Source of the DNA: Dichotomocladium elegans
Lineage: Eukaryota; Mucoromycota; Mucoromycetes; Mucorales; Lichtheimiaceae
NCBI GenBank assembly: GCA_025716815.1
Contig: JAIXMN010000027.1
Coordinates: 62,001-126,000, forward strand
Direction: 5' to 3'
Length of the DNA stretch: 64,000 nt
Both the position numbers and the translations under genes were made by a program. Of this stretch, positions 25,015 through 35,972 are shown piece by piece (positions within the stretch are counted from its first letter, which is position 1; every line of letters begins with the position of its first letter). The notes below the pieces were generated by a model. It ran no database searches and was not told the origin of the DNA. It saw only the letters and a program-made list of their open reading frames with translations.

Positions 25015-28000
25015 CTAGATACTAGCTGACGTGATGAAGGAAGATGGAGGGAGCTGAGGAGGCGAGAGAGGCAGAGATGGTTGAAGCCATGTAATGAGAT
25101 CTTGGCCAGGCGTGCCTTGGTTATATTTGGAGTGGCGTTTATACTCTGGATGCTGGATGCTTTCGAGCTCGTCCAGGATATCGCAGAGGATGGGCCAGGT
25201 GTGCATCCAATATCTAATGCGGGCTAGGTGCCTTGGCGGTGATTTGGGTAGCATATTGAGCACGTACGAGATGGGGTCTGCGATCTGCGAGTTCACATGG
25301 AGTCTGGTATGTAGGCGGAGGCATTGGATGAGGTGTGGGCGGGTGGTTCCAGAGGTGGTGCCACAGCGAGGACAATTACGGGGTTTCCCACCAGGCAGCC
25401 AGCCTATTCGCCATCGGATGCATCTGCTACGCTCAAACTGGGTCATTGGCAGCCACATGACCGGATCCACACCTAAATGTGGGCGGCACTGGCTGAGGAG
25501 TTTGCTTTTGCGGTGGTTACGTGTGGCAGTTAGGTGGTTGGCCAGATACATTCGTATGGCTGCTTTAAGTTCTCCTAGACTGGTTGTATCACGAGGGTGC
25601 GGAAGACTCATCCAGATCAGGTTCTTTGATTGGAGGTTACGCCAAGAGCCACTTCTTGCATGCCGAATTTGTGGGATAAGGCTTGCAAGAAGGGTGTCCT
25701 CTGGGAGGTTGTGTGCACGAAGCAGGAATTTTGCCTGGAGGATGGCGATCCGATTGATCATGGGGGGGATGTTGGCTAGATGGGCCATAACTTGCGTAGA
25801 GGATGCTTTGTGTGCTCCATAGATCATTTGCAAGCATGTGGACTGCGCGGTCTCAAGAGCCTGGTGTTGTTTCTTGTTGAGGTGGACGATGGCGAGTCCA
25901 TATTCCATTTTAGGGCGTATGAATTGACGGTACAAACGCGTGGCGAGGAGGCGACTGAGTCCGCTTGGGCGAAGGCCGATGCTATGGAATACACGCATAC
26001 TGCTAATTGCTGCTTGGGCGTTACGGGTGATGAGTTGGTCAGCATTGATTGTGCCGGAGGAATCGAATGGTACGCCTAGGTAGGGGAACACAGGACGTTC
26101 GGGCAGCGGTTGGCCATATAGGGAGTATGAAGGTGTACCTGCTGGAGCCTCTGGTGGAACCAAGATGACGCATTTTGAGGGATTCCATCGATAGCCCTGA
26201 TCTCTGCTATGTTGTTCGCAGGCATTGAGGAGGATGGGCATTGTGGTAGGGGTACCAATGATGGCGACATCGTCTGCATACAAGAGGCAGTTGATTCTCG
26301 TGTCTTCGGCGTATATCCCAGGAGGAGCTTGGAAATCTGGATCCATCTCGTCTTCAGCTTTGCGGAGAAATGAGGGGAGGGAGTTTATATAAAAAGAGTA
26401 TAGAATGGGAGATAACACGGAACCTTGAAGGACTCCGGTAGCAGGGGAGAATCGACGCGAGGAGACGTTAGACAGCAAGACTTCTATGGTGACATGGTCA
26501 AAAAGGCTTTTTAGTAGTTCGAGGAGGTGGTGCGAGAGATAAGGGGAGAGAGTTTGCCAGATATAATTGCGGTCGACTGTGTCATAGGCTGATTTGATGT
26601 CGAGGAATGCGAGGGTCGGCGGTTGATGGTGAATTCGTTTGTGGAGGTAGCTGATTTCATGGAGGATACGGGCTTGATCGAGGGCACTCCGATTTGCGCG
26701 GAACCCACCTTGTGCAATGTCAAGCGGCGGCCCGGTGGTAAGAACGATGTCTTTAAGACAGTGTTCGAGGGTTTTGCGGAAGACGGAAGTTAGACCGATT
26801 GGCCGAAAGTTGGCCGGGTCTTGAGTATTGCCTTTCTTGTGTATGGGCACAACCTGAGCTCGGCGCCAGATGTCCGGGGTGTATGACCAACGCCAGCAGA
26901 GGTTGAAGATATCTAGGAGGATGGGGGTTAGTGGCTCGACAATGGGTTGGATCATTTCACTGCGGATCTGATCGACGCCAGGTGCTTTCCCTTTCGGCAG
27001 AGACTCTAATGCAGAGGATATCAAAGCATGTGTGAAGGGGGAGTCCGTAGGTGGTGTAGCGGGCTGATGTGGCGAGGAAGGCGGTGTGGTAGTGTGTTCT
27101 GGAATGAGATGCCCACTAAAGGTTGTGGCGAGGTGATCTGCCATCTTGTTGGCGGCAGTGATTGGGCCGTCGGGGTCAGTAAAGGTGGGGTGGAGGGTGC
27201 GACTTCTACGGATACGCTTCATGGTTGCAGTTGCTCTGTTGAATTCGCCCTCGTTCAGGCGGGAGCAGAATTCTCTCCAGGTTTCGGCTCGTCGAAGGCT
27301 AAGTGCGCGGCGGACGTGTGCTCGGGCTTCTTGGTGTTTGATCCACCATGTTAGCTTGTTGGTACCGCTAGCCCTACGCCATTTGCGGTAGCAGTATTCG
27401 CGGTGGTCAATGGCAGATGCTATGGCGGGGGTCAGGAACCACTTGGCCATGTTGCGCACAGGAGGGGCGCGGCGGCCAACGGTGGTGTCGAGGGATTGGT
27501 AGATGGTCTTGTTGAGAGTCTCAACGAGGTCGTCAATCGGTGGGAGGGTGGTGGGTGGTGTCACAGGTTTAAGGTGGCGTTCAATCTCGGTCGTGAGGGT
27601 TGTTAGCGCGCTGCGAAAAGTGTTAGAGTATGTATCTCGGATATCAGGGTCCTCTAAACGTTTGAGGCGCCAGCGGGGGGTGGTAGGTGGATGATTGGAA
27701 TTCGTCGGCGTTTGTTCGAGGTGTAGTTCGAGATTAACGATTTTATGCTCGGAATCTAAAGAGAGGTCATCGCGAATAAACATGTCGGCGTTTGTCAATG
27801 GGTTAGTGCTAATGAAAAGGTCAATAATGCTGGAGCCATTATGTCGGATAAAGGTTGGTAGGCCGAATGCTAGCTCGGCATTTAGTAAGGAAAGACCATG
27901 CGTTTGTAGCCAGGTTTGGAGGCGATATCCTCGGGGCGTTATCGTGTGGTCACCAATGAGTTGGCCTAGTCGCGCGTTGAAGTCACCGCAAAAGATAGTG

Positions 28001-28416
28001 TTGGAGGTGCCAGGCAGTTCAGACGGGAGTGAGTCCAAGATATTAATGGCAGTTTGGTCTGGGAGGGAGGGCGGGAGGTAGACACAATGGATTAGGATGT
28101 CGCCAACAATGCAGGAAAGGGTGTATTCTGGATTTGAGGGCGCGAGGTTGGGTAGGTGGGTGACATTGAACGGACAGGAGGGATTAATAAGAAGAGAAAT
28201 GCCCATCTTTCCCCGACCATGGTGGCCAGATACAGGGACTGCATAGGTGTGGTATTGTTTCCAGGAGGTAGGGAAGCGGAGGGGGGGCAAGAGCCAGGTT
28301 TCGGTGATAAAAAGGAGCGAGGAGGAGGTCGTGTGAGCGAGGATTGAATCGATTGTGTGGCGAGGAAGCCCAGAGGCATTCCAGAGTGAGACATTCACAT
28401 TTGTGGTGTCTCTCAT
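25015..28416 (-). CDS. LINE ORF2: APE endonuclease and reverse transcriptase
   Basis: A single uninterrupted frame of 1133 residues. The N-terminal apurinic-type endonuclease (about 1-225) shows NVSLWNASGL, the catalytic Glu in ITETW (~39), CGDFNARLG (~143-151) and SSIIDLFIS (~195-203). It nicks target DNA. The reverse transcriptase follows: LPKGKAPGVDQI (~475), FLDIKSAYDTVDR (~602-614, first catalytic Asp), GVLQGSVLSPILYSFYIN, and CLLYADDVAIIG (~712) with the Asp pair. The C-terminus has a C-x2-C-x9-H-x3-C knuckle (~1012, NCPRCGTTSGTTRPHLIQC). The start ATG overlaps the ORF1 stop as ATGA, so translation by termination and re-initiation is likely (inference). Enzyme: RNA-dependent DNA polymerase for target-primed reverse transcription. 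Confidence 0.95.
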   Translation of the reverse strand: MRDTTNVNVSLWNASGLPRHTIDSILAHTTSSSLLFITETWLLPPLRFPTSWKQYHTYAVPVSGHHGRGKMGISLLINPSCPFNVTHLPNLAPSNPEYTLSCIVGDILIHCVYLPPSLPDQTAINILDSLPSELPGTSNTIFCGDFNARLGQLIGDHTITPRGYRLQTWLQTHGLSLLNAELAFGLPTFIRHNGSSIIDLFISTNPLTNADMFIRDDLSLDSEHKIVNLELHLEQTPTNSNHPPTTPRWRLKRLEDPDIRDTYSNTFRSALTTLTTEIERHLKPVTPPTTLPPIDDLVETLNKTIYQSLDTTVGRRAPPVRNMAKWFLTPAIASAIDHREYCYRKWRRASGTNKLTWWIKHQEARAHVRRALSLRRAETWREFCSRLNEGEFNRATATMKRIRRSRTLHPTFTDPDGPITAANKMADHLATTFSGHLIPEHTTTPPSSPHQPATPPTDSPFTHALISSALESLPKGKAPGVDQIRSEMIQPIVEPLTPILLDIFNLCWRWSYTPDIWRRAQVVPIHKKGNTQDPANFRPIGLTSVFRKTLEHCLKDIVLTTGPPLDIAQGGFRANRSALDQARILHEISYLHKRIHHQPPTLAFLDIKSAYDTVDRNYIWQTLSPYLSHHLLELLKSLFDHVTIEVLLSNVSSRRFSPATGVLQGSVLSPILYSFYINSLPSFLRKAEDEMDPDFQAPPGIYAEDTRINCLLYADDVAIIGTPTTMPILLNACEQHSRDQGYRWNPSKCVILVPPEAPAGTPSYSLYGQPLPERPVFPYLGVPFDSSGTINADQLITRNAQAAISSMRVFHSIGLRPSGLSRLLATRLYRQFIRPKMEYGLAIVHLNKKQHQALETAQSTCLQMIYGAHKASSTQVMAHLANIPPMINRIAILQAKFLLRAHNLPEDTLLASLIPQIRHARSGSWRNLQSKNLIWMSLPHPRDTTSLGELKAAIRMYLANHLTATRNHRKSKLLSQCRPHLGVDPVMWLPMTQFERSRCIRWRIGWLPGGKPRNCPRCGTTSGTTRPHLIQCLRLHTRLHVNSQIADPISYVLNMLPKSPPRHLARIRYWMHTWPILCDILDELESIQHPEYKRHSKYNQGTPGQDLITWLQPSLPLSPPQLPPSSFITSASI

Positions 28417-29882
28417 AATCGGTTGGGAGTGGGGGAGGCGAGCCGGGCTGAAGTTGTGTCGTCGTCGACACCTTCCATCTCCGTGTCAGCCTCTTCAAGA
28501 GGTCGAAAGTTGGCGCCGTCGTCGGGGTTGGTTTGGCGTGGTGGGAGAGGCGTGGCGAGTTTCTTACCAGCAATGGCCGCCTGGAGTTCAGCTTCGGTGA
28601 TGAGGCCCTGTCGTAGGAAATCCCGTGCCACAGAGAGACGGACTGGGTCACGGATGGTATCGATGGCGCGGAGCATCCGTTCGTGATGATGATGGCGGGC
28701 TTTCTCAGCGCGGTCCTCAGGGGAGAGGGAGGCGTACGCAGGGTTACGGAGACGATCGGGGTCGCAAGGGTCGAAGTTGGTGAGTGGCGCAATTCTAGCT
28801 TTTTCAAAACATGTTAGTAATTCAGGCACATAATCGTTATGAGTGAGAAGGCTGACGACTTGGCGATCAGGATAATGTATGTCAAGGATGCGGCCGTTAT
28901 CAACACCCAGGCGACGGAGATTGGCGCGGAGTTGGCTTTTGCGCATTCGAGCTCGAGATGGGAGATGAACAAGTTGGAAGCCATGCGTTGCAGAAGGAAG
29001 TTGGAAAGCGCGGCTGGCAGCTTCGGTGCGGCGCTGGAGTACTGCAGGGGAGGGAGCGGGGCGGGAGATTCTGAGCAGCTTTGTGCGGTTAGCGTTCTTC
29101 CAGACATTTGGGATGGTGGAGGGCTGGCTGGTGGTCGGCGTGGTTGTGGCGCATTGGGGTGTCTCCTGTATTTTAGGTGCGTGGATCGATGCATAGATTC
29201 CATTCGTGGAGGAGGCTGGCGGTGAGGTGGCGATCGATGCTCGTAGGGCAGCATTATCCCGCTCAAGGTCGGCTACCCGAGCATTGGCAGCAGTGAGATC
29301 CCGTGTAACCTCGAGAAGTCGGGCGGAGAGGTCTTTCAACTCCATGACTAGATGGTCATGACGTTCAACTTTGGCTTGGAGTTCGTTAAGTGTTCGAACG
29401 ATGACCTGCATGTGGTCTGGAAGGGCTTCGTAGTGCTCAAAGACAAGCGGGGTGACTTGGGTGTCGGGCGCGAAGACATTGGTATCGTTCTCTTCGTCCA
29501 TTATATCAGCCCAATTAGGCTGGGAGAGTGGTGCATTTGGTGCTACTGTCTCTGCTGCCATGTGCTCCTCCGTGTTAGCTTGTGATTGGCTGTTGGTCGG
29601 AGTATCCTGCGTGGTTGGGGTGCTTGGGCCGAGGTTGGCACCTTTCAGGTGCAGCTGTATGGCTTTGAGGATGATATCATGGTTAGGGCGAGCAGAGCAG
29701 GAAGAACAGGCAAATAACGGGCGGCGAGTCTTATCGTTAGAGAAACCGCATCGACGGAGGCGGCCGATGCTACCACAGGCGTGGCACGCGAGTTCATCGC
29801 GGTGCATTTTGAAGTTGTCCATGAGGGCTGCTTTAGCTTCCTCAGTAAGCTGTGAAATGCCACGGGAGGGCGTAGGTGGCAT
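28413..29882 (-). CDS. LINE ORF1: Cys-rich, coiled-coil nucleic-acid-binding protein
   Basis: 489 residues from the ATG at 29882 (MPPTPSRGISQLTEEAK). The frame is open upstream to 30026, but that start lies in the flanking direct repeat, so the internal ATG is preferred. Residues ~30-66 form a Cys-rich module: LACHACGSIGRLRRCGF followed by FACSSCSARP, that is CxxC...C...CxxC, resembling a zinc ribbon. After a Ser/Thr/Asn/Gln-rich linker comes a coiled coil with heptads (VIRTLNELQAKVERHDHLVM; LLEVTRDLTAANARVADLER). The C-terminal third is basic (RARMRKSQLRANLRRLGVDN). It should package element RNA and chaperone target-primed synthesis. I see no CCHC gag knuckle. The last codons overlap the ORF2 start. 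Confidence 0.85.
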   Translation of the reverse strand: MPPTPSRGISQLTEEAKAALMDNFKMHRDELACHACGSIGRLRRCGFSNDKTRRPLFACSSCSARPNHDIILKAIQLHLKGANLGPSTPTTQDTPTNSQSQANTEEHMAAETVAPNAPLSQPNWADIMDEENDTNVFAPDTQVTPLVFEHYEALPDHMQVIVRTLNELQAKVERHDHLVMELKDLSARLLEVTRDLTAANARVADLERDNAALRASIATSPPASSTNGIYASIHAPKIQETPQCATTTPTTSQPSTIPNVWKNANRTKLLRISRPAPSPAVLQRRTEAASRAFQLPSATHGFQLVHLPSRARMRKSQLRANLRRLGVDNGRILDIHYPDRQVVSLLTHNDYVPELLTCFEKARIAPLTNFDPCDPDRLRNPAYASLSPEDRAEKARHHHHERMLRAIDTIRDPVRLSVARDFLRQGLITEAELQAAIAGKKLATPLPPRQTNPDDGANFRPLEEADTEMEGVDDDTTSARLASPTPNRL

Positions 29883-30017
29883 ATTCGCGCGTCGAAAGGG
29901 ATGCGGGGGTGGGGCGGCTTTGAAGACTGGTTTTGCTGAAGTGGGACGACGCAGAAACGAGATTGTAATAAAAAACGTATAAACCACACAAAAAGTGTGG
30001 AGTATCGGGAAGAGGAT

Positions 30018-30031
30018 GGGATACACAGCAG
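30018..30031. repeat. Target-site duplication, right copy
   Basis: GGGATACACAGCAG, identical to 24766-24779. It marks the 5' end of the minus-strand retrotransposon. Confidence 0.75.
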
Positions 30032-30120
30032 CCGGCCTTCACGTGGCTATCCCTGTTACGGGGCTCTCTTTTGAGGGTCTCAACCAACGGGCTGCTCAGT
30101 TAATGAAAATGAAAACACCC

Positions 30121-30166
30121 CAAAATATTTAAACGAAAACAAAATATTTAAACGAAAACAATATTT
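30121..30166 (+). repeat. 19-bp AT-rich tandem repeat (2.4 copies)
   Basis: The unit CAAAATATTTAAACGAAAA starts at 30121 and 30140, with a partial copy from 30159. Function unknown. Confidence 0.85.
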
Positions 30167-30228
30167 CTCGGTCCAGGAAGTCCTCGCAAGAGTTTCTTGA
30201 GACTTAATTTTTATTACTTTGGAACTAT

Positions 30229-30264
30229 GGCCTCGTTTAGCAGGTGTGGCTGCTAAACGAGGCC
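30229..30264. repeat. Perfect 15-bp hairpin followed by a T run
   Basis: GGCCTCGTTTAGCAG (30229-30243), a 6-base loop GTGTGG, then the exact reverse complement (30250-30264) and nine T (30265-30273). It resembles a terminator hairpin or transposon end. No gene transcribing toward it is recognised. Confidence 0.9.
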
Positions 30265-33200
30265 TTTTTTTTTCAAAAAAGAAATGAAAATGAAAGTAAT
30301 AAACATCTTTGTGCGCATGTGAGCGTGTAAATGCACTATCAATCGATTATGACGTGAGGATTTGCCCAGCATGTTTCCACTATGCCGCTAAATATAGATT
30401 GCAAAGATACACTGCTCATTTACTTAAACTTGGGCAAAGCGTCGTGGAGAGGGAGAAATGACCAAGGGGAAGTACTCAATCTAGACGCCGAGACGGGTTG
30501 GGTGCGTATATGCGTCGAAAATGTATAAGCGGCACTGTGAAGGTCTCGCGAAATTCGAATTAGGAATGCTGAAATGCGCATATCCATAAATGTGGAACAA
30601 CACAAAGCAATACTCATACAAGATTTTCCGTTGGCTACCGGTCAAAGGTAGGAAAGAAGTACTAGGGTGAAGCATTTTTTCGGGAAGTGCAGAAAGAACC
30701 ACTTCTCTCTATAGTATGAAAAAGGTTGTGTGGTTGGAAAAAGGAATTGCCCGTTGAAGTATGCTTTTCGCCTTGGGAAAACACCTTGTGTCCATAGTCC
30801 TGTTTTCATTTTTATGGTGGCAAGTTGACGAAACGAACAGTCCAAGTGAAGATAATTTTCGCGGCACCGATGGTTCAGGTCCAATGGGTGGTATTTTTCA
30901 TAGCACAGACGTTGTAGTCTATAGGAAAATACATTAGCGCCAATAACGGTTAGGATTAGATTCACATGATGCTATCTCTATTCCGTAAAGTGCACGATAT
31001 TCATCAGAAGAGAACCTTTATGCACTCGAACGATGGACAGTTTTTATAAAAGGACATATGAGGAAGACGCTTCTTGAAAGAGACAAACAGCAACGTCCCT
31101 TTGTACGCTTTGAAAATGAAGAGCACAAGGCGAAAACATTTTTTGGGCACCTCTTCCGCTCCTATTTTTTTTCCGCAATGCCTGAACACGAATCTTCCGC
31201 ATTGGACGTTCTCTGCTCGACATGTAAAGATTAAACATCTAAAAGCCCCAAAAACAAACTCAGAAGTATTCAGCTTATATCTTCTGATGCGTACTGTGGT
31301 GAAGAATATCACGTAAAACAGCAGCTCTCTCCGATTTCTCAGTTTTCTTCGCAAATCCGCAGTTGTTAATCGTCGCAGAAGTACAGCACTGTTTTATCGC
31401 CCTGCTCTGAAAGATCACTAAACAGCTGTCGAGATCTGTTGTCCTGCCCTTCCGCAGCATACGCACAGGTAAAAGCTTAGAATTCTGGATTGCAATGCAG
31501 ACGAATGGCGGCAAGAAGTTACAACGAGATCGCGCGAAGAGAATAAATCAAGATAGGTTTGAAAAAAAATGGACTGCTTCCTTGCATGACGAACGGGTGG
31601 AATGCTCAGTCTGGATTACTCTGAGCGGGTCTTGGCAAATACAAAGCGCTTGTTATTCTAGGGTTGAGGAGCAGTAAGTGCATGGATCAACAGAGGTCAC
31701 ATCAATATGGATTGCGGTTTTTTGAACTGTGAGGAAATCGGGTTTCGGAGGATCATTCTGTGATGATCAGTAATTAGTCGCATCCATCCAGCACTTACCT
31801 CGCGTGTGCATCTTTCTCGGGCCCAACTAGCTACGAGTATGACTAGGGCAGTAAGTCCAAATAGCGCTGAGCGTCGCTGTTACATTCCTGGATATGTTTG
31901 CCGTCTGTGAGCGCAATCCAGCTTGGCCAGATACGCCTTTCTCCAACATAGCGAGCTTGCTTATGCGGTCTTGAGGTGTCGCAGATCACGGCTAGTTACC
32001 AAATAATGGCCCTTCATATGTTCATACTTACCCATTTCATCCATGGTAGCCTCAAGAAAGCTGAGATAACATCAAAGCAAATAGCACACAGTATACTCGG
32101 AAGGCCCTCCCTTTCGGATACATATCAGCATTCTCTGTCCGCTATTTGCGTGCCATCGTAGACGGAACAGTATGGTAATCGGCTATATACAATGATGTGA
32201 TTTCCCTGGGGTTATGTAGGGTATCAATGGAGCGGGTAGATCATTTGTGCCAGCCAGATCAAGCATTTGAGCTTGTGATGGGTTCCGAGACCACTAGAAA
32301 GATGTTTTTAGGCGATTAATGCCACACTCGCTGTCTCAAAGCTGCTTCATGCACAGGAACCATCCTCTCCTTCTTTCCCTTTCACAACGTACTATTTGGC
32401 ACCTCTCCTCAGATTTCGCTTTATACTGTATCTATAGCTACCGATGCGTCTGACTTTAGATGTTTTTAATGATTGAGATCTTCCTTGCTCCGATATATAC
32501 TATGTACACCTCCAGTGATAAGTTTCGCTGGATATATTTGCACTTCGGTATAAAATTAACTTTCGATGATGCCATCGACAACTAGAGGGCTAGCAGGATA
32601 TGGATGGTTCACAACACCGCTAAACCCGGTAAGGTGATGGCGTTCTTATTTAAGTACACGGGCGATGGTTCCCATTATCTATAATCGTAAGAAACAGCAA
32701 AAACCATTAATTATACAAGCAACAAAGGAAAGCAGAACATGAGCGTACAATATATCAGCATCGATTGTTCCCTTACATGTGTCCTCTTCTGATCAGTAAA
32801 AGAAGATCACGATATATTTCTAATATACCTTCAACTTTAATAACTATATTAACCAGCCCGTTATGCAGTAATGCTATTCCATTCAAGTAACATATATGGG
32901 TAGAGCCAAGTGGATAGCAATGAGAGATCACTCACAATTCAGCAAGCGAGGGTCTATCCACAAACAGCAATGAATCCATTTGATAAACTAATATTTTGGA
33001 AGAACCATATGGTAGACTATGTAGTACGAGCACTTGATGCGCCCTGCATTTGCGCACGAAAATGTCACCTTTAGTTGTTGTGTTTAACCAATGTCCCATT
33101 TATGCTGAGGCTGGTTCAGGCAAATTGTTGTGGGTTCCTTACATAAGCAGCCCTGAAAGAATACATATGCCCTTCTTTTTATACACTTCAGAATAAGAGG

Positions 33201-33660
33201 GACGCATCGTGGAAATCCAGGTCACAGGACAGAAAGCACCCGGATCTAGGCAAAGATTGAAAGAAAAGGACATGCGTTAAACGTGGAAATAGCTATAGGA
33301 GAAGCCGACATGAAGAAGATGCTGACGTTATAGATATGCCTCTCGCAATGTGGATGTGTAGATATCCCATAGGATTGAATGCTGAAACCATAGCTAGGCT
33401 TTCGTAATTTGCAGAAGCGGGAATGAAATAGGATTAATGCCTTCCTGAATCATGGGTGAAATAGTGGCGTCTGTGACATCTAATAGCGAGGAACCTCTCA
33501 TCCCAAAACGAAACTCAATCCTTGGGTGGTGAAACAAAGCGGACCCTGATTTCCACCGCTCTGCCCGAAAATAAACGCCGGACAAAACGCTTGCCTTTTG
33601 AGAGGGCTTCACGGCAGAAACACCTATACACGATCCCTCCCACCCCCCCCCCCACACAGA
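30265..33660. other. Gene-poor intergenic region
   Basis: Short open frames only, none with recognised motifs. A C-run with CA (33640-33658) lies directly before the AP-3 mu start and is probably its leader. Confidence 0.45.
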
Positions 33661-35799
33661 ATGATAAATTCCCTCTTTGTCATAAACCTCCAGGGGTAAG
33701 TTCTTATTATCCTGCTGGAGGACGGGACTTTGGGTGCTTACGAAGAAATGTAGCAAGATTATTGTCGAAAAACACTGGCGCGGTATCATCTCCCGACAAA
33801 TCGTGGACGTGTTTAACGACGAAAGTGCAAAGGCTATGAATTCGACGCCGGGAAGTTTCGGTGACAAGTCTGGATTAAAAGCAAGCGAGAACTACTATAG
33901 TCGAGAAGATGTCCCGCCCATTCTCGAGACACCCAAGTATTGGCTCCTTAACGTTCTCCGAGACGACCTCATTTGGCTTTGTCCCATTGACCGCGAAGGT
34001 ATAGACATCGAAAGCTTGACGTAGACTTGCGCCCCAATTTTTTCTGCTGGACTGACAGAGAGAGATAGTGGACCCAATGCTTGTCTTTGAATTTATCCAT
34101 CGTATTATTGATATCTTGAAGGACTACCTTGGTGATGTGTCTGAACTATCGATACGCGAAAATTTCGTTACGGTTTACCAGCTGTTGGAGGAAATGATGG
34201 ACTATGGCTACCCGCTTACGACTGAACCCAACACGCTCAAGGATATTATTATGCCTCCGACTATTTTGAACCGTGTCATAAACACGGTTGGTGCTGCTGC
34301 CGGGTAAGGACGACGAGAAAGAGGAATAGGAATCGTAAGGAGAGCGACACGCAGATTTCAATGGATCATGGAAGCAGGCCTGCCATGCTTTTTATTCTAA
34401 GAGAATGGGGTTTATAATGGCTATAGTGTCGCACCAAAGGTCCCTCAGAACTTGTCCAACATACCATGGCGGAAAGCAGGAGTCAAATATACCCAGAACG
34501 AGATCTATTTCGACATTGTGGAAGAGATTGACGCTACTATTGCTCAGTAAGCAAATCGAAACTGCACACACAACGCTATGCAGTATGCTGATACATAGAT
34601 ACATACACATCTCTCGCTAGGAATGGAAGTGTGGTTTCTTGTGAGGCACATGGCAACGTGATTGCAAAGTGTCAGCTTTCAGGTACGGATGAGCATGAAG
34701 AGCAACGAGTAGGATATGGGCTGATCGATTTGAGCAGGCATGCCCGACTTGACACTAAGCTTTGTCAACCCGCGGGTCATCGACGATGTGAGCTTTCACC
34801 CTTGTGTTCGGTGAGGCTGGTGATAAATGGCGTGAGGAGAATGCGGGTGGGAACGGGAAGGGCACAGAGTTCCGGCATATATGTTTCTAGGGATTAACCA
34901 AAGAACCACACTCCAGATACCGGAAATGGGAGAGCGACAAGGTCCTATCGTTTGTTCCGCCTGATGGCATTTTCAAGCTGATGTCATACCGGTAAGGGAT
35001 TTGCGGAAATGATTAAGATCCGCATGCTTATTTTGTCCATACCGATCTAGCGTTGCTCTCAATCATTTTCAAGCCATGCCGCTTCAAGTGAAGCCACAGA
35101 TTCTGCTCTCTCAAAATGGAGGTATGGCGTCTTTTATTGCTTTGAAATAGTTGCGTCAGTTTTCTTAATAGCCAGAATCCCCTCTCCTCTCCCGCGCCCA
35201 CTTATAGGCAAGTTTGATATCACGGTCCATCCGCGAACCTCTGGTGGAAAACCGATTGAAAATGTCGTCCTTACATTACCTATGCCCAAGAGCACAAACA
35301 ATGTGAATGCCACCTGTAATAGCGGACAATACATGTATGATCCTGTAACAAAGGTAAGAATGGTACACAATGGCATCTCCTCAAAAATGATCCATATATA
35401 TTGACGTGTGGGACGACCCAATGGGGCTAGTCCATCCGATGGGATATTGGCAAAATCCAGCCACGGGACCGGGCGCCGATGCTATCGGGCACATTCCGGA
35501 GCGGGTAAGACCATGAGTACAGGCAGTGCTTTTGGGCAGTGGCTGATCGAATGAATGTATATAAGTGATCTGGACCCGGATGCTGGGATGACGATCGCAG
35601 TAGAGTTCCAGATAAGTATGTACCCTGTCTCTGGGCTGAAGGTAGACAGTTTACGTCTTTTCAATGAGGGATATAAACCATACAAGGTGAGAAACGCAAG
35701 CAGATGATTGTTGTCCTTTTGGTGCTGATCTGATATGTATGGTGTTCTCAGGGCGTGCGGAGCCTGACGAAGGCTGGCAAATTCTTCATTCGGACCTAA
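33661..35799 (+). CDS. APM3: AP-3 adaptor complex subunit mu (12 exons)
   Basis: Medium chain of the AP-3 adaptor, which sorts membrane cargo from Golgi or endosomes to the vacuole. Exons 33661-33695, 33754-33998, 34069-34303, 34427-34546, 34621-34682, 34738-34810, 34917-34991, 35051-35121, 35208-35353, 35431-35504, 35566-35686 and 35752-35799 join in frame to 434 residues, a normal length (~415-430). Seen: the N-terminal longin part (MINSLFVINLQGKIIVEKHW; FEFIHRIIDILKDYLG; VTVYQLLEEMMDYGYPLTTE; IIMPPTILNRV) and the mu-homology domain (PWRKAGVKYTQNEIYFDIVE; PDLTLSFVNPRVIDDVSFHP; KWESDKVLSFVPPDGIFKLM; SIRWDIGKI; PVSGLKVDSLRLFNEGYKPY; LTKAGKFFIRT). The mu-type sorting-signal domain is complete. 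The gene ends 173 bp from the convergent F-box gene, so the 3' ends probably abut. Confidence 0.95.
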
Positions 35800-35972
35800 G
35801 ACAATTCTAACTACTCATTCCTCCTCCCTGGCGTGGATAGCATTTGCATCTAAATACAATGTTGTTTACGGAAAAATGAAAATAGCTAATGACACATTGG
35901 AAGCGGTTGGTCGTGAGTATTCATGAATGTGTCTCTCTGATCTGCGGTATCGGGGGGAAAATCCGCGCTTGC

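Larger units (their letters stand above)
24780..30017 (-). mobile_element. Non-LTR (LINE-type) retrotransposon, apparently full length
   Basis: About 5.2 kb on the minus strand: a short 5' UTR, ORF1, ORF2 (endonuclease-reverse transcriptase) and a ~235-bp 3' UTR ending with CAAATAAAACC about 15 bp before the left direct repeat. There are no LTRs and no long poly-A tail. It is flanked by perfect 14-bp direct repeats. Both ORFs are open end to end with catalytic motifs intact, so the copy looks young and possibly active. The APE-type endonuclease, the Cys/His C-terminal knuckle and the lack of an RNase H that I can see place it broadly with Tad/L1-like fungal elements; the clade is not determined. 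Confidence 0.9.

Noticed and set aside
28413..30026. Longer ORF1 start at 30026 giving 537 residues
   Set aside because: That ATG lies inside the flanking direct repeat, outside the element; the ATG at 29882 is the first sensible one within it.
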